Part shown: piece after piece, positions 24,327-33,855 of the stretch | Layout of the letters: each line of letters opens with the position of its first letter | Position numbering within the stretch: the stretch's first letter is position 1 | Assembly (NCBI RefSeq): GCF_002482975.1 | Contig: NZ_DLHA01000058.1 | Span: 62,001 to 126,000 of the forward strand | Length of the DNA stretch: 64,000 bases | DNA from: Flavobacterium sp. UBA7680 | GTDB lineage: Bacteria > Bacteroidota > Bacteroidia > Flavobacteriales > Flavobacteriaceae | Direction of reading: 5' to 3' | Notes under the pieces: generated by a model | What the model was told of the DNA's origin: nothing | Databases searched by the model: none | The model's input: the letters and a program-made list of their open reading frames with translations, nothing else | Translations under genes and position numbers: made by a program

Positions 24327-26777
24327 TTGAAAATAGTAAATAAATTCTATCCGCACGCCCTTGTAATCCTGGGCTTTATTCTTGTTTCCTTAATTTACTT
24401 TTATCCTGTTCTGCAGGGAAAACAAATTTTCCAGTCAGATATTGCTCAATATACCGGAATGGCCAAAGAGCAAAATGATTTTAGAGCAGCAGAACATACA
24501 GAGCCTTACTGGACAAACTCTGCTTTTGGCGGAATGCCGACTTATCAGTTAGGAGCAAATTATCCTAATGATTTTGTGGGCAAAATAGATGATGTTTTAC
24601 GTTTTTTACCGCGTCCGGCTGATTATTTATTTCTATACTTTTTAGGGTTTTATGGTTTGTTATTGGTTTTAAAAACAGATCCTTTAAAAGCTTTTATAGG
24701 CGCGATTGCGTTTGGTTTTTCTACTTATTTAATTATCATTCTTGGCGTCGGGCATAATGCAAAAGCGCATGCAATTGCTTACATGCCATTGGTTATTGCC
24801 GGATTTATACTCGTTTTTCAAAAAAAATATATTTGGGGAGGTTTACTCACCATGTTTGCAGTTGCATTAGAAGTTAATGCGAACCACTTTCAAATGACCT
24901 ATTATTTATTGATTTTCTTATTGATACTTTCAGTTTATTTTGCCTTTACTTTTATAAAAGATAAAGAATTCAAACCGCTTTTAATTGCCATTGGAACTTT
25001 GGCTGTAGCCGGAATTTTTGCAATTGGCGCTAATGCAGGAAATTTATTAGCGACAAGTGAATATGCTAAGTTTAGTACACGAAGCAACAGCGAATTAACT
25101 TTTAATCCTGACGGAAGTAAAAAGGAAAATGAAAACGCTTTAAGCCGTGAATATATTACAGAATACAGTTACGGAATTGCCGAAAGTTTTAATTTGATTG
25201 CTCCGAGACTTTTTGGAGGGTCAAATCATGAAAATATAGGTAAAGACAGCAGCATGTATACATTTATGACTGATCATAATGTTGAAGCTTCTAAGGCAGA
25301 AGGTTTTGTATCAGCAATGCCAACTTATTGGGGAGATCAGCCAATTGTTGCTGCTCCGGCGTATATTGGAATTGTAGTATTCTTTTTAGCAGTCTTAGCT
25401 TTATTTATTGATGACCGAAAAATAAAATATGTTTTTCTTTCAGGAGCATTATTCTCCTTAATACTTTCATGGGGAAAAAATTTCTCGCTGTTAACAGATT
25501 TCTTTATTGATTATGTGCCAATGTATGATAAGTTTAGAGCTGTATCATCTATTCAGGTAATCTTAGAATTATGTATGCCAGTTTTAGCAGTAATGGGAAT
25601 TCAGTCGTTTTTTAAAGCAAAAGATGAACCTAAATTACAGCAAAAAGCTCTTGTGCAAACTGGAGTTTTTGGATTGGGAGTTATTTTAATTCTGGTAATT
25701 GCTAAAGGTTTCTTCCATTTTTCGGGAAGCAGTGACAACTATTTCCTTCAAATGTATGGACAAGAATTTGTTGATGTTTTAATAGAAGATAGAAAGTCTT
25801 TATATTCTGCAGATTTGCTTCGTTCAGGATTCTTTATCGTAGTAACATTTGGAACTTTATGGTTGTTTATTAAAAACAAATTTTCGCAAACAACAACTTT
25901 AGTTATCGTTGCTCTTTTAATGATTTTTGATTTGTTTTTTGTTGATAAAAAATACGTTTCGGCAAAAGATTTTGTGAGCCCGGTTCAAATTGCTGCTCCT
26001 TTTCAGGAAACAGCTGCAGATGCTAAAATTTTAGAAGATACAACACATTACAGAGTTTTTGATATTGACGGAAACATGTCAAGTGCGACAGCTTCTTATT
26101 TTCACCATTCTATTGGAGGATATCATGCTGCAAAACCAAGAAGAATGCAGCAATTGTTTGATTACCAAATTGGTAACAAATCAAAAAACATGAATCTTGA
26201 AGTGCTTAATATGTTGAATGTTAAGTATGTAATTCAGGCAGATAGTACAGGTGCACCTATACCAGCAGTTAATCCTGATGCAAATGGAAATGCTTGGTTT
26301 GTAAGTGCTGTTAAGCTTGTAAATAAACCAGATGATGTAATGAAAGCTTTAGATCATATTGATACCAAAGAAGTGGCAGTTTTTAACGTTCATGAACATG
26401 AAAGTAAATTCCAAAATGCCAGAATGAAAAAACAATGGGATACAACAGGAACCATAAAAGTAGTTCAATATAAGCCAAATTATATTAAATATCAATCAGA
26501 TAATGGAAAAGATGGTTTAGCTGTTTTCTCTGAAATCTATTATAAAAATGGTTGGAATGCTTATATAGACGGAAAATTAACAGATCATTTCCCAGTTGAC
26601 TATGTTTTAAGAGCAATGGAAATTCCTGGCGGAAAACATACAATCGAATTTAAGTTTGAACCGCAGGTTATCAAAACAGGTGGTACAATTAATCTTGTAA
26701 GTTCAATTGGAATGTTTGTGCTTTTAATTGGAGGTATTTATTTCGAAAGAAAGAAATTTAGTAAGCAGTCTCAGTAA
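24327..26777 (+). CDS. YfhO family membrane protein (GT-C-like)
   Basis: This 816-residue polytopic protein has about a dozen transmembrane helices and a C-terminal extracytoplasmic domain (about residues 560-780). The start is TTG at 24327, since MKIVNKFYPHALVILGFILV begins directly with a membrane-entry signal and no ATG is near. Family features are the acidic periplasmic loop after helix 1 (SDIAQYTGMAKEQNDFRA) and the tail PGGKHTIEFKFEPQVIKTGG. YfhO proteins are thought to transfer sugars from lipid carriers to cell-envelope polymers. A glycosyltransferase and a flippase follow on the same strand, which supports an envelope-glycan role. Confidence 0.9.
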   Translation: MKIVNKFYPHALVILGFILVSLIYFYPVLQGKQIFQSDIAQYTGMAKEQNDFRAAEHTEPYWTNSAFGGMPTYQLGANYPNDFVGKIDDVLRFLPRPADYLFLYFLGFYGLLLVLKTDPLKAFIGAIAFGFSTYLIIILGVGHNAKAHAIAYMPLVIAGFILVFQKKYIWGGLLTMFAVALEVNANHFQMTYYLLIFLLILSVYFAFTFIKDKEFKPLLIAIGTLAVAGIFAIGANAGNLLATSEYAKFSTRSNSELTFNPDGSKKENENALSREYITEYSYGIAESFNLIAPRLFGGSNHENIGKDSSMYTFMTDHNVEASKAEGFVSAMPTYWGDQPIVAAPAYIGIVVFFLAVLALFIDDRKIKYVFLSGALFSLILSWGKNFSLLTDFFIDYVPMYDKFRAVSSIQVILELCMPVLAVMGIQSFFKAKDEPKLQQKALVQTGVFGLGVILILVIAKGFFHFSGSSDNYFLQMYGQEFVDVLIEDRKSLYSADLLRSGFFIVVTFGTLWLFIKNKFSQTTTLVIVALLMIFDLFFVDKKYVSAKDFVSPVQIAAPFQETAADAKILEDTTHYRVFDIDGNMSSATASYFHHSIGGYHAAKPRRMQQLFDYQIGNKSKNMNLEVLNMLNVKYVIQADSTGAPIPAVNPDANGNAWFVSAVKLVNKPDDVMKALDHIDTKEVAVFNVHEHESKFQNARMKKQWDTTGTIKVVQYKPNYIKYQSDNGKDGLAVFSEIYYKNGWNAYIDGKLTDHFPVDYVLRAMEIPGGKHTIEFKFEPQVIKTGGTINLVSSIGMFVLLIGGIYFERKKFSKQSQ

Positions 26778-26792
26778 TTAATCTCAGTATTG

Positions 26793-26857
26793 CTTTGTGA
26801 ATCTTTGCGATATTTTGCGCGACTTTGTGAAATGTTATTTCGCAAAGATTCACAAAG
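26793..26857. repeat. Palindrome with 18-bp perfect arms
   Basis: CTTTGTGAATCTTTGCGA at 26793-26810 is the exact complement of 26840-26857, with a 29-base loop. It follows the YfhO stop by 15 bases. The GCAAAG-containing arms recall the element at 49651-49834 but are not the same. Confidence 0.82.
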
Positions 26858-26892
26858 AAGTCACTGAGTTTCGCAAAGTCGGTAATAAGCTC

Positions 26893-26900
26893 TAAATTTG
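26893..26900 (+). promoter_or_regulatory. -7 promoter element of the glycosyltransferase gene
   Basis: TAAATTTG matches TAnnTTTG, 26 bases before the TTG start at 26927. Confidence 0.58.
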
Positions 26901-26926
26901 CACTTTAAAATAATAAACGATTTTCC

Positions 26927-28210
26927 TTGGAACAAAAAAAGCTCTTAATTATAACCTATTACTTTCCTCCAGCTGGTGGGCCGGGAGTACAGCGCTGGCT
27001 GAAATTTGTAAAATATCTGCCAGACTTTGGGGTTCAGCCTATTGTTTATGTTCCGGAAAATCCAACTTATCCAATTGTTGACGAAGGTTTAGTAAGCGAA
27101 ATATCAGATAAAGTAATAGTTCTTAAAAATAAAATTTGGGAACCTTATCAATTAGCTTCTGTTTTTTCAAAAAATAAAACCAAGAAAATTAGCTCGGGAA
27201 TTTTTCCACATAAAAAAAAGCAAACCTTTTTAGACAAAGCTTTTCTTTGGATACGTGGAAATCTATTTATTCCGGATGCGAGAGTTTTTTGGGTAAAACC
27301 TTCAGTTTCTTATCTTGAAAAATACATCAAAGAAAACAAGATTGATACAATCGTAACGTCGGGACCACCGCACAGTTTGCATTTAATTGGTTTAGAATTA
27401 AAAGAAAAACTAAATGTAAAATGGTTTGCAGATTTCCGCGATCCGTGGACAACAATTGGTTATCATAAAGCTTTGCGTTTATCTAATTATGCAGCTAAAA
27501 AACATAAAAGTTTAGAACATAAAGTTCTCAACTCTGCTGATACTATAATTGTAACAAGTAAAACTACAAAAGCTGAATTTCAGGTAATTACGAATAAACC
27601 AATTTCAGTAATTACAAACGGTTACGATATTGAGAACGTTGAGAAACAAACTTTAGATACTAAGTTTACGCTTGCTCATATCGGATCATTTTTATCAGAC
27701 AGAAATCCAAAGTTTTTGTGGGAATGTCTGGTCGAATTACTTCAGGAAATTCCAGACTTTAAAACGCATTTAGAAATTAAATTAATTGGTGCCGTAAGCC
27801 AGGAAGTTTTAGATTCTGTTGAAGAATTTCAACTAAACGATTATTTGAACTTATTAGGATATGTTTCGCATAATGAAGCTATTGCCCACCAAAAAAAGTC
27901 TCAGGTTTTACTTTTAATCGAAATAAACTCTGAAGACACTAAAAGTATTATTCCGGGTAAATTGTTTGAATATATGGTCTCTAATCGTCCAATTATTGCT
28001 ATTGGGCCTCAAGGTTCTGATTTTGCCGACATTATAAAAGAAACCAATACAGGCGTATTTTTTGATTATTCAGAAAAAGCGAAGCTAAAAAGTGTAATTT
28101 TGGACTTTTATAATCAATTTTTAGAAGGGAAATTACAAGCTAATGGTGTTGGTTTACAGCAATATTCACGAAAAAACCTGACTAAGCAATTAGTACAATT
28201 GATAAATTAA
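26927..28210 (+). CDS. Glycosyltransferase family 4 protein
   Basis: This 427-residue cytosolic GT-B enzyme builds envelope or exopolysaccharide glycan. The N-terminal nucleotide-fold start is typical of GT4 (LLIITYYFPPAGGPGVQRWLKF). WFADFRDPWTT lies in the middle. The C-terminal donor-binding domain has VITNGYD, LLGYVSHNEAIAHQKKSQVLLLIE and SIIPGKLFEYMVSNRPIIAIG with the conserved Glu. It starts with TTG, just after a -7 promoter box. The flippase gene follows by 77 bases. Donor and acceptor are unknown. Confidence 0.9.
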   Translation: MEQKKLLIITYYFPPAGGPGVQRWLKFVKYLPDFGVQPIVYVPENPTYPIVDEGLVSEISDKVIVLKNKIWEPYQLASVFSKNKTKKISSGIFPHKKKQTFLDKAFLWIRGNLFIPDARVFWVKPSVSYLEKYIKENKIDTIVTSGPPHSLHLIGLELKEKLNVKWFADFRDPWTTIGYHKALRLSNYAAKKHKSLEHKVLNSADTIIVTSKTTKAEFQVITNKPISVITNGYDIENVEKQTLDTKFTLAHIGSFLSDRNPKFLWECLVELLQEIPDFKTHLEIKLIGAVSQEVLDSVEEFQLNDYLNLLGYVSHNEAIAHQKKSQVLLLIEINSEDTKSIIPGKLFEYMVSNRPIIAIGPQGSDFADIIKETNTGVFFDYSEKAKLKSVILDFYNQFLEGKLQANGVGLQQYSRKNLTKQLVQLIN

Positions 28211-28287
28211 AACAACAATTTCAAAAACAAAAGGAGAGCAGAAAATCAAAAATCTAAACTCTACAATCTAAACTCTGCAATCAAAAA

Positions 28288-29757
28288 ATGGGTATTGTCT
28301 TAAACCAGTCTTTTAAAAACACTATAATAACATACATTGGCTTTGGAATTGGAGCCATAAATACACTCTATTTATATCCTGTTTTTTTAGGCGCAACTTT
28401 TTATGGTTTAACTAATTATGTGACGTCTTGTGCCAATGTGATTATGCCTTTATTTGCAATTGGAATGCAAAACACTCTGGTTAAGTTTTATTCACAATAT
28501 CAAACCGACGAAGAAAAATCCCGTTTTTTATCCTTTACGGTTTTATTTCCTCTGCTATTAATAATTCCACTTTTACTTATTGGGCTTGTTTTTTATGATG
28601 AGATTTTATTTTTTGTTTCAAAAAAGAATGCGATTGTAAAAAGTTATATTTGGTTAATACCATTTATAGGATTGTGTATGGCCTATTTTGAAATTTTTTA
28701 TGCCTGGCTGCGAGTAAATATGCATTCTGTTTTTGGAAACTTTGTTAAGGAAGTAGGTTTGCGATTATTTTCATTATTTCTATTGATAGGTGTTTACTAC
28801 AATTGGCTTAGCGTAGAAGGTTTTGTGTACGCAACAGCAATTTTGTATTTTTTAGCATTCCTGATAATCATGTTATATGCATTTAGTATTCAGAAGCCAA
28901 CTTTTCAGTTTACGATACCAGCAAATACAAAAGATATATTAGTATATACTTTCTATATTATTTTATCTGGAAGTGTTGCCAATTTGCTTTTAGATGGAGA
29001 TAAAATGATATTAAATCAATACATGCAAATTGAAAATATTGCCTTCTATTCGGTGGCTACGTATATTGCTTTGGTAATTTCAGTTCCAAGTCGTGCGATG
29101 CATCAAATCGTATATCCAATTACGGCAAAATTAATGCATGAAAATAAGCATGACGAATTGAATGATCTTTATAAAAAGACTTCAATTAATCTGCAGATTG
29201 TGGGTGGTTTTGTTATGCTTTGCATATTTGTAAATATTAATCAATTGTATGAATTGGTTCCAAAAGAATACAGCGGAGGTATCGCAGTCGTATTTATGAT
29301 TGGTTTGTCAAAATATTTCGATTTGATTTTAGGTAACAACAATGCGATTATTTTTAATACTAAATATTACCGAATGGTATTGTATTTAGGATTAATGCTG
29401 GTTGTATTGACAGTAGTTTTAAATATGATTTTCATTCCCATTTTTGGAATTTTCGGATCAGCTTTTGCTACTTTATTGTCTATCACATTATACAGTTTAG
29501 CTAAGCTTCTTTTTGTTGTCAAGAAACTTCATTTATATCCTTTTACAAAAGAAACACTTTCTTCAATGCTGCTTACGTTTGTATTGTTTCTAGTTTTCTA
29601 TTTTTGGGAATTTCCATTTTACCAGCTTATCAGCATTGCCTTAAAATCAATTTTGGTAACAATTCTATATGTTTACCTAAATTATAAATTTAATATCTCT
29701 CCGGATATTAATAAGGTTATTGATACTATTTTCAGAAAGATTGGAATAAAGATTTAA
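28288..29757 (+). CDS. Polysaccharide flippase (Wzx/MOP superfamily)
   Basis: This 489-residue protein has about 14 predicted membrane helices and belongs to the oligosaccharide flippase (PST/MOP) family. It begins MGIVLNQSFKNTIITYIGFGIGAINTLYLYPVFLG, shown here only as family-typical amphipathic first helices with a polar start. These proteins flip lipid-linked oligosaccharides to the periplasm. The upstream neighbours YfhO and GT4 suggest a small envelope-glycan cluster, though no polymerase is visible. The gap before it contains short direct repeats of AATCTAAACTCT. Confidence 0.88.
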   Translation: MGIVLNQSFKNTIITYIGFGIGAINTLYLYPVFLGATFYGLTNYVTSCANVIMPLFAIGMQNTLVKFYSQYQTDEEKSRFLSFTVLFPLLLIIPLLLIGLVFYDEILFFVSKKNAIVKSYIWLIPFIGLCMAYFEIFYAWLRVNMHSVFGNFVKEVGLRLFSLFLLIGVYYNWLSVEGFVYATAILYFLAFLIIMLYAFSIQKPTFQFTIPANTKDILVYTFYIILSGSVANLLLDGDKMILNQYMQIENIAFYSVATYIALVISVPSRAMHQIVYPITAKLMHENKHDELNDLYKKTSINLQIVGGFVMLCIFVNINQLYELVPKEYSGGIAVVFMIGLSKYFDLILGNNNAIIFNTKYYRMVLYLGLMLVVLTVVLNMIFIPIFGIFGSAFATLLSITLYSLAKLLFVVKKLHLYPFTKETLSSMLLTFVLFLVFYFWEFPFYQLISIALKSILVTILYVYLNYKFNISPDINKVIDTIFRKIGIKI

Positions 29758-30082
29758 TAACTTTCATTATTCCTGCAACAACGAATTCCGAACTTAATTA
29801 TTTAAGGGTACAATTTTTTCATTATCCAAAATAAAAGCTAGTTTTTTATATAACATCTTGAAAATGTGAAGGAAATCTTAAAAAATTCGTTCAAATTATT
29901 TTGTTTTTCAATTTATTACGATTAATTTTATGTAGATTTTTATTACATCTCTTTCATTGACATTATGAGAAATATTTACATAAGGCCAGTAAAAGTGGTG
30001 TCTTAATGTTTTTTTTAAATTAAATAGCTATCCAAAATTATTAAATTTAAGTATCACATGCAGACAAACCCAACAAACGATT
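29758..30082. other. Intergenic region, 325 bp
   Basis: AT-rich sequence without an acceptable ORF. I see no clear hairpin terminator for the flippase gene. TAAATTTA just before the next gene is one base off the -7 consensus. Confidence 0.55.
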
Positions 30083-30382
30083 ATGAAAAGCAATAAGCTA
30101 AGTCAGGAACAAAGTGTACAGGTGTTTTCCAATATGATATCGAACAAAGTTCATAATGGATTTACACTAGAAGAGAGAAATGATGAATTACTTTTTGCGG
30201 TTCTTTCTAAAGGAGGAAAAGTAGTTAACCACAGTTTAAATTTCATGATTTTTTGTTTAACCCTCGGATTATGGTCATTTGCTTGGCTATATTTAACATT
30301 CGAGGCTTCCAAACAAAAAAAGGTATTAGTTGCCATTGACGAAGATGGCTTTCCTTTTGAAGAAAAATGCTTAGTAGCATAA
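30083..30382 (+). CDS. Small membrane protein of unknown function
   Basis: This 99-residue protein has a charged N-terminal half (residues 1-50). A strongly hydrophobic stretch follows at about residues 52-75 (LNFMIFCLTLGLWSFAWLYL), then an acidic tail (VAIDEDGFPFEEK). The central GLWSFAWLYL is like the lipid-facing segment of small DUF membrane proteins, but I do not recognise a family. It is a single-gene unit closed by a terminator. Confidence 0.75.
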   Translation: MKSNKLSQEQSVQVFSNMISNKVHNGFTLEERNDELLFAVLSKGGKVVNHSLNFMIFCLTLGLWSFAWLYLTFEASKQKKVLVAIDEDGFPFEEKCLVA

Positions 30383-30403
30383 AATATTTCAGTCTAAAAT
30401 AGT

Positions 30404-30453
30404 TTAGCCCTAAATCACATTCATTAAGATTGTAATTTAGGGCTAACTTTTTT
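30404..30453. terminator. Bidirectional terminator between a small gene and uvrA
   Basis: TTAGCCCTAAAT (30404-30415) pairs perfectly with ATTTAGGGCTAA (30435-30446), followed by T residues. It lies between convergent genes. Confidence 0.82.
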
Positions 30454-30466
30454 ATAATAGTTCCGT

Positions 30467-33262
30467 TTATAATTTATCTTTTAAATAAATTCCTGTAACC
30501 GATTCTTTTATTTTAACAACATCTTCCGGCGTTCCTGTGGCTAATAAATGTCCTCCATTTTCTCCACCTTCGGGACCTAAATCAATAATCCAGTCGGCGC
30601 ATTTTATTAAATCTAAATTGTGCTCAATTACAATTATCGAATGTCCTTTTTCGATTAAAGCATCAAATGAAGCCAATAATTTTTTAATGTCATGAAAATG
30701 CAGTCCTGTTGTAGGTTCATCAAAAACAAACAGTGCTTTATCTTTTGTGGCGCCTTTTACTAAAAATGAAGCTAACTTAATACGCTGCGCTTCACCACCG
30801 GAAAGAGTAGAAGACGATTGTCCTAACTGAACATATCCTAAACCAACATCTTGCAGAGGCTGTAATTTTTGAGTAATTTTAGACTGCTTATTTTTTTCGA
30901 AAAAAGCAATTGCATCATCAATTGTCATGGTTAAAATATCATTGATGTTTTGATTGTCAAAAGCCACTTCGAGAATTTCTTTTTTAAATCGTTTTCCACC
31001 GCAGGTTTCACAAGGAAGCGAAACATCGGCCATAAAGACCATCTCGACATTTATAGAGCCTTCTCCTTTACAAGTTTCGCAGCGGCCTCCATCAACATTA
31101 AAAGAAAAATGTTTAGCCTGATATCCTCTTATTTTCGATAATTTTTCTTTTGCATACAAATCACGAATATCATCATATGCTTTAATATACGTTACTGGAT
31201 TTGATCTTGAACTTCTTCCAATAGGATTTTGGTCCACATATTCAATATGTTTGATCTGAGAAAAAGAACCTGAAATATCACTGAATTGTCCCGCTTTTTC
31301 AGCAGCATTTTCCAGTTTTTTCTGCATGGCAGGAAATAAAATTTTCTTAATCAGCGTACTTTTTCCACTTCCTGAAACTCCAGTCACAACGGTTAAAACA
31401 TCCAAAGGAAAAGTAACATTAATGTTTTTAAGGTTATTTTCTCTCGCACCAATAATATCAATATGATTTTTGAATTTTCGCCTTTTCTTTGGAACAGAAA
31501 TTTCTAAATCACCATTTAAATATTTAGAAGTAAGCGAATCTGATTTTAAAATCTCTGCATAAGTTCCCTGCGCAACCAAATTTCCACCAAAAGTTCCAGC
31601 TTCCGGGCCAATATCAATAATCATATCGGCAGCTTTCATAATATCTTCGTCGTGTTCTACGACAATAACAGTATTTCCTAAATCACGAAGAGAAAGCAAA
31701 ACTTTAATTAATCGTTCCGAATCTTTAGGGTGCAGACCAATACTTGGTTCGTCCAGAATATACATCGAACCAACCAAACTGCTCCCTAATGAAGTAGCAA
31801 GATTAATACGCTGTGATTCTCCTCCGGAAAGTGTAGCAGAATTTCGATTTAATGTTAGGTAATCTAAACCAACTTCTGTCAAAAATGATAAACGATTATT
31901 GATCTCAACCATCAAACGTTTGGCAATTTGCTGTTCGTAAACATTCAGTTCGATGTTTTTAAAGAAAGTTACCAAATGTCTAATCGGAAGATCAACTAAA
32001 TCTGAAACTGTTTTTCCGTTGATTTTTACGTATGAAGCTTCTTCGCGTAAACGTTTTCCACGGCAGGCATGACATTTTGTTTTTCCACGGTAACGCGAAA
32101 GCATGACACGATTTTGTATTTTATAATTTTTTTCTTCAAGTTCTCTAAAGAAATCATTCAGACCCTGAAAGTATTGGTTTCCTTTCCAAATTAAATCTTT
32201 TTGATCTTCTGAAAGTTCAAAATAAGGTTTATGAATCGGGAAATCGAACTTATAAGCATGTTTTACCAATTCATCTTTATACCAGCTCATACTTTCGCCG
32301 CGCCAAGGATAAATGGCACTTTGAAAAACAGATAAAGAAGTATTTGGCACAACCAAATCAGTATCAATTCCAATAATATTTCCGTAACCTTCGCAAACCG
32401 GACAAGCTCCGTATGGATTATTAAAACTGAACAAATGTACGTTTGGTTCCAAAAATGTAATTCCGTCTAATTCGAAATTGTTAGAATAAGAAAATCTTTT
32501 TTCTGAACCTACTTCCTGAAGATAGCAAATTCCTTTTCCTTCAAAAAAAGCAGTTTGTACAGCGTCAGAAAGACGATTGTAAAATTCTTCCTCTTCCTTA
32601 ACTACAATACGGTCAATGATTAATAAAATGTCTTTATTATCCAGTTTATGCAGTTCTGTTGGTGTAAATTCATCTAAACGAACCATTTCGTTATCGACTA
32701 AAATACGGGCAAAACCTTGTTGCAAAAGTACTTTTAGTTTGTCTTCAAGCAAACGGCCTTCTTCTAAATGAATAGGAGCAAGCAAGAGCCAGCGGCTGTC
32801 GATTTCGAGTGTTTTTACATCGGAAACAACATCTGTAACGGTATTTTTTTTGACTTCCTGTCCGGAAACGGGAGAATAGGTTCTTCCAATTCTGGCGAAT
32901 AAAAGTTTAATATAATCGTAGATTTCTGTAGAAGTTCCAACAGTCGAACGAGCATTTGTTGTATTTACTTTCTGCTCAATGGCAATTGCGGGCGCAATTC
33001 CTTTTATGTATTCTACTTTCGGTTTGTCTAAACGGCCCAAAAACTGACGTGCGTATGATGATAAACTCTCAACATAACGGCGCTGTCCTTCGGCATATAA
33101 AGTATCAAAAGCTAAACTTGATTTCCCTGATCCTGAAAGCCCTGTAATTACTACAAGCTTGTTTCTCGGAATGGCAACATCTACATTTTTTAAATTATGT
33201 ACTTGTGCGCCTTTTATTATAATATTTTGCTTCGGGTCGAGTGTAGAAAGATCAATTTGCAT
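30467..33262 (-). CDS. uvrA: Excinuclease ABC subunit A
   Basis: This 931-residue damage-recognition ATPase of nucleotide excision repair works with UvrB. It has two ABC modules: GLSGSGKSS then LSGGESQRINLA with VVEHDED, and GVSGSGKSTLI then LSGGEAQRIKLA with FVFDEPTTGLH. Zinc motifs are CPVC, CHAC (first module) and CETC with the second CETC (LPCETCGGKR). The ATG at 33262 is preferred over the in-frame TTG at 33274, because a -7 promoter box at 33281-33288 would place the transcript start too close to the TTG. A full-length, normal UvrA. Confidence 0.97.
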   Translation of the reverse strand: MQIDLSTLDPKQNIIIKGAQVHNLKNVDVAIPRNKLVVITGLSGSGKSSLAFDTLYAEGQRRYVESLSSYARQFLGRLDKPKVEYIKGIAPAIAIEQKVNTTNARSTVGTSTEIYDYIKLLFARIGRTYSPVSGQEVKKNTVTDVVSDVKTLEIDSRWLLLAPIHLEEGRLLEDKLKVLLQQGFARILVDNEMVRLDEFTPTELHKLDNKDILLIIDRIVVKEEEEFYNRLSDAVQTAFFEGKGICYLQEVGSEKRFSYSNNFELDGITFLEPNVHLFSFNNPYGACPVCEGYGNIIGIDTDLVVPNTSLSVFQSAIYPWRGESMSWYKDELVKHAYKFDFPIHKPYFELSEDQKDLIWKGNQYFQGLNDFFRELEEKNYKIQNRVMLSRYRGKTKCHACRGKRLREEASYVKINGKTVSDLVDLPIRHLVTFFKNIELNVYEQQIAKRLMVEINNRLSFLTEVGLDYLTLNRNSATLSGGESQRINLATSLGSSLVGSMYILDEPSIGLHPKDSERLIKVLLSLRDLGNTVIVVEHDEDIMKAADMIIDIGPEAGTFGGNLVAQGTYAEILKSDSLTSKYLNGDLEISVPKKRRKFKNHIDIIGARENNLKNINVTFPLDVLTVVTGVSGSGKSTLIKKILFPAMQKKLENAAEKAGQFSDISGSFSQIKHIEYVDQNPIGRSSRSNPVTYIKAYDDIRDLYAKEKLSKIRGYQAKHFSFNVDGGRCETCKGEGSINVEMVFMADVSLPCETCGGKRFKKEILEVAFDNQNINDILTMTIDDAIAFFEKNKQSKITQKLQPLQDVGLGYVQLGQSSSTLSGGEAQRIKLASFLVKGATKDKALFVFDEPTTGLHFHDIKKLLASFDALIEKGHSIIVIEHNLDLIKCADWIIDLGPEGGENGGHLLATGTPEDVVKIKESVTGIYLKDKL

Positions 33263-33280
33263 AAAAAAAGTCAATTTTTA

Positions 33281-33288
33281 CAAAAGTA
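33281..33288 (-). promoter_or_regulatory. -7 promoter element of uvrA
   Basis: The reverse strand reads TACTTTTG, an exact TAnnTTTG match, 19 bases before the ATG at 33262. No LexA-type palindrome was noticed in the area. Confidence 0.55.
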
Positions 33289-33396
33289 ATCAATTTTGAA
33301 TAGAGTTTTGTTAAGGATATTGTTCCAAATCTTAACAGAATTACCATGTTTGGTTTTGATTAAAGAAGGTATTTGAACCATTTGGAATATAAGCTT

Positions 33397-33760
33397 ATCT
33401 CATTACAATCCGTTTCCCGTGGTTGAAACCACGGGCTATATTTTGAATATGTTTGAGAAATTGTTTGAAAACATAGCCAGCGGTTTTAACCGCTGGGACG
33501 CAAAGTATATCATCACGATCTGTTTCACGTGGTTGAAACCACAGGCTATATTTGAATATGTTTGCGGAATTGTTAGGAAACATTGCCAGCGGTTTCAACC
33601 GCTGGAACGTAAAGTATATCATTGCAATCCGTTTCCCGTGTTTGAAACCACGGACTATATTTGAATATGTTTAAGAAATTGTTGAAACATAGCCAGCGGT
33701 TTCAACCGCTGGAACGCAATATATTATATCAATTGTTTTATGTGGTTAAAATCACGAATT
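33397..33760. repeat. Tandem array of double-hairpin repeats (3 full units and a remnant)
   Basis: Units of about 104-110 bases start near 33397, 33508, 33617 and 33721. Each full unit has hairpin A (CCCGTGGTTGAAACCACGGG at 33416-33435 and variants at 33526 and 33635) and hairpin B (CCAGCGGTTTCAACCGCTGG and variants at 33477, 33586 and 33683). The linker TATATTTGAATATGTTT is also conserved. The fourth unit keeps only a decayed hairpin A. The 592-bp gap between uvrA and the regulator gene holds nothing else except the uvrA promoter. The array could form branched RNA or cruciform DNA. Confidence 0.87.
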
Positions 33761-33855
33761 ATTTACAAAGATTTTATTTTACTAAAAATTATTGTTTCAC
33801 TCTAAAATGTGCTATTTTAGAACTGTTTTAGTATTATTTAATATCCTGACCAAAT

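Noticed and set aside
28240..28283. Possible regulatory direct repeats (AATCTAAACTCT) before the flippase gene
   Set aside because: The same low-complexity words appear before other genes (for example near 49130-49160) and show no spacing or symmetry expected of operators.
33397..33760. Possible CRISPR array
   Set aside because: The unit is about 110 bases and both hairpins and linkers are conserved, so there are no variable spacers, and no cas genes are present in the window.
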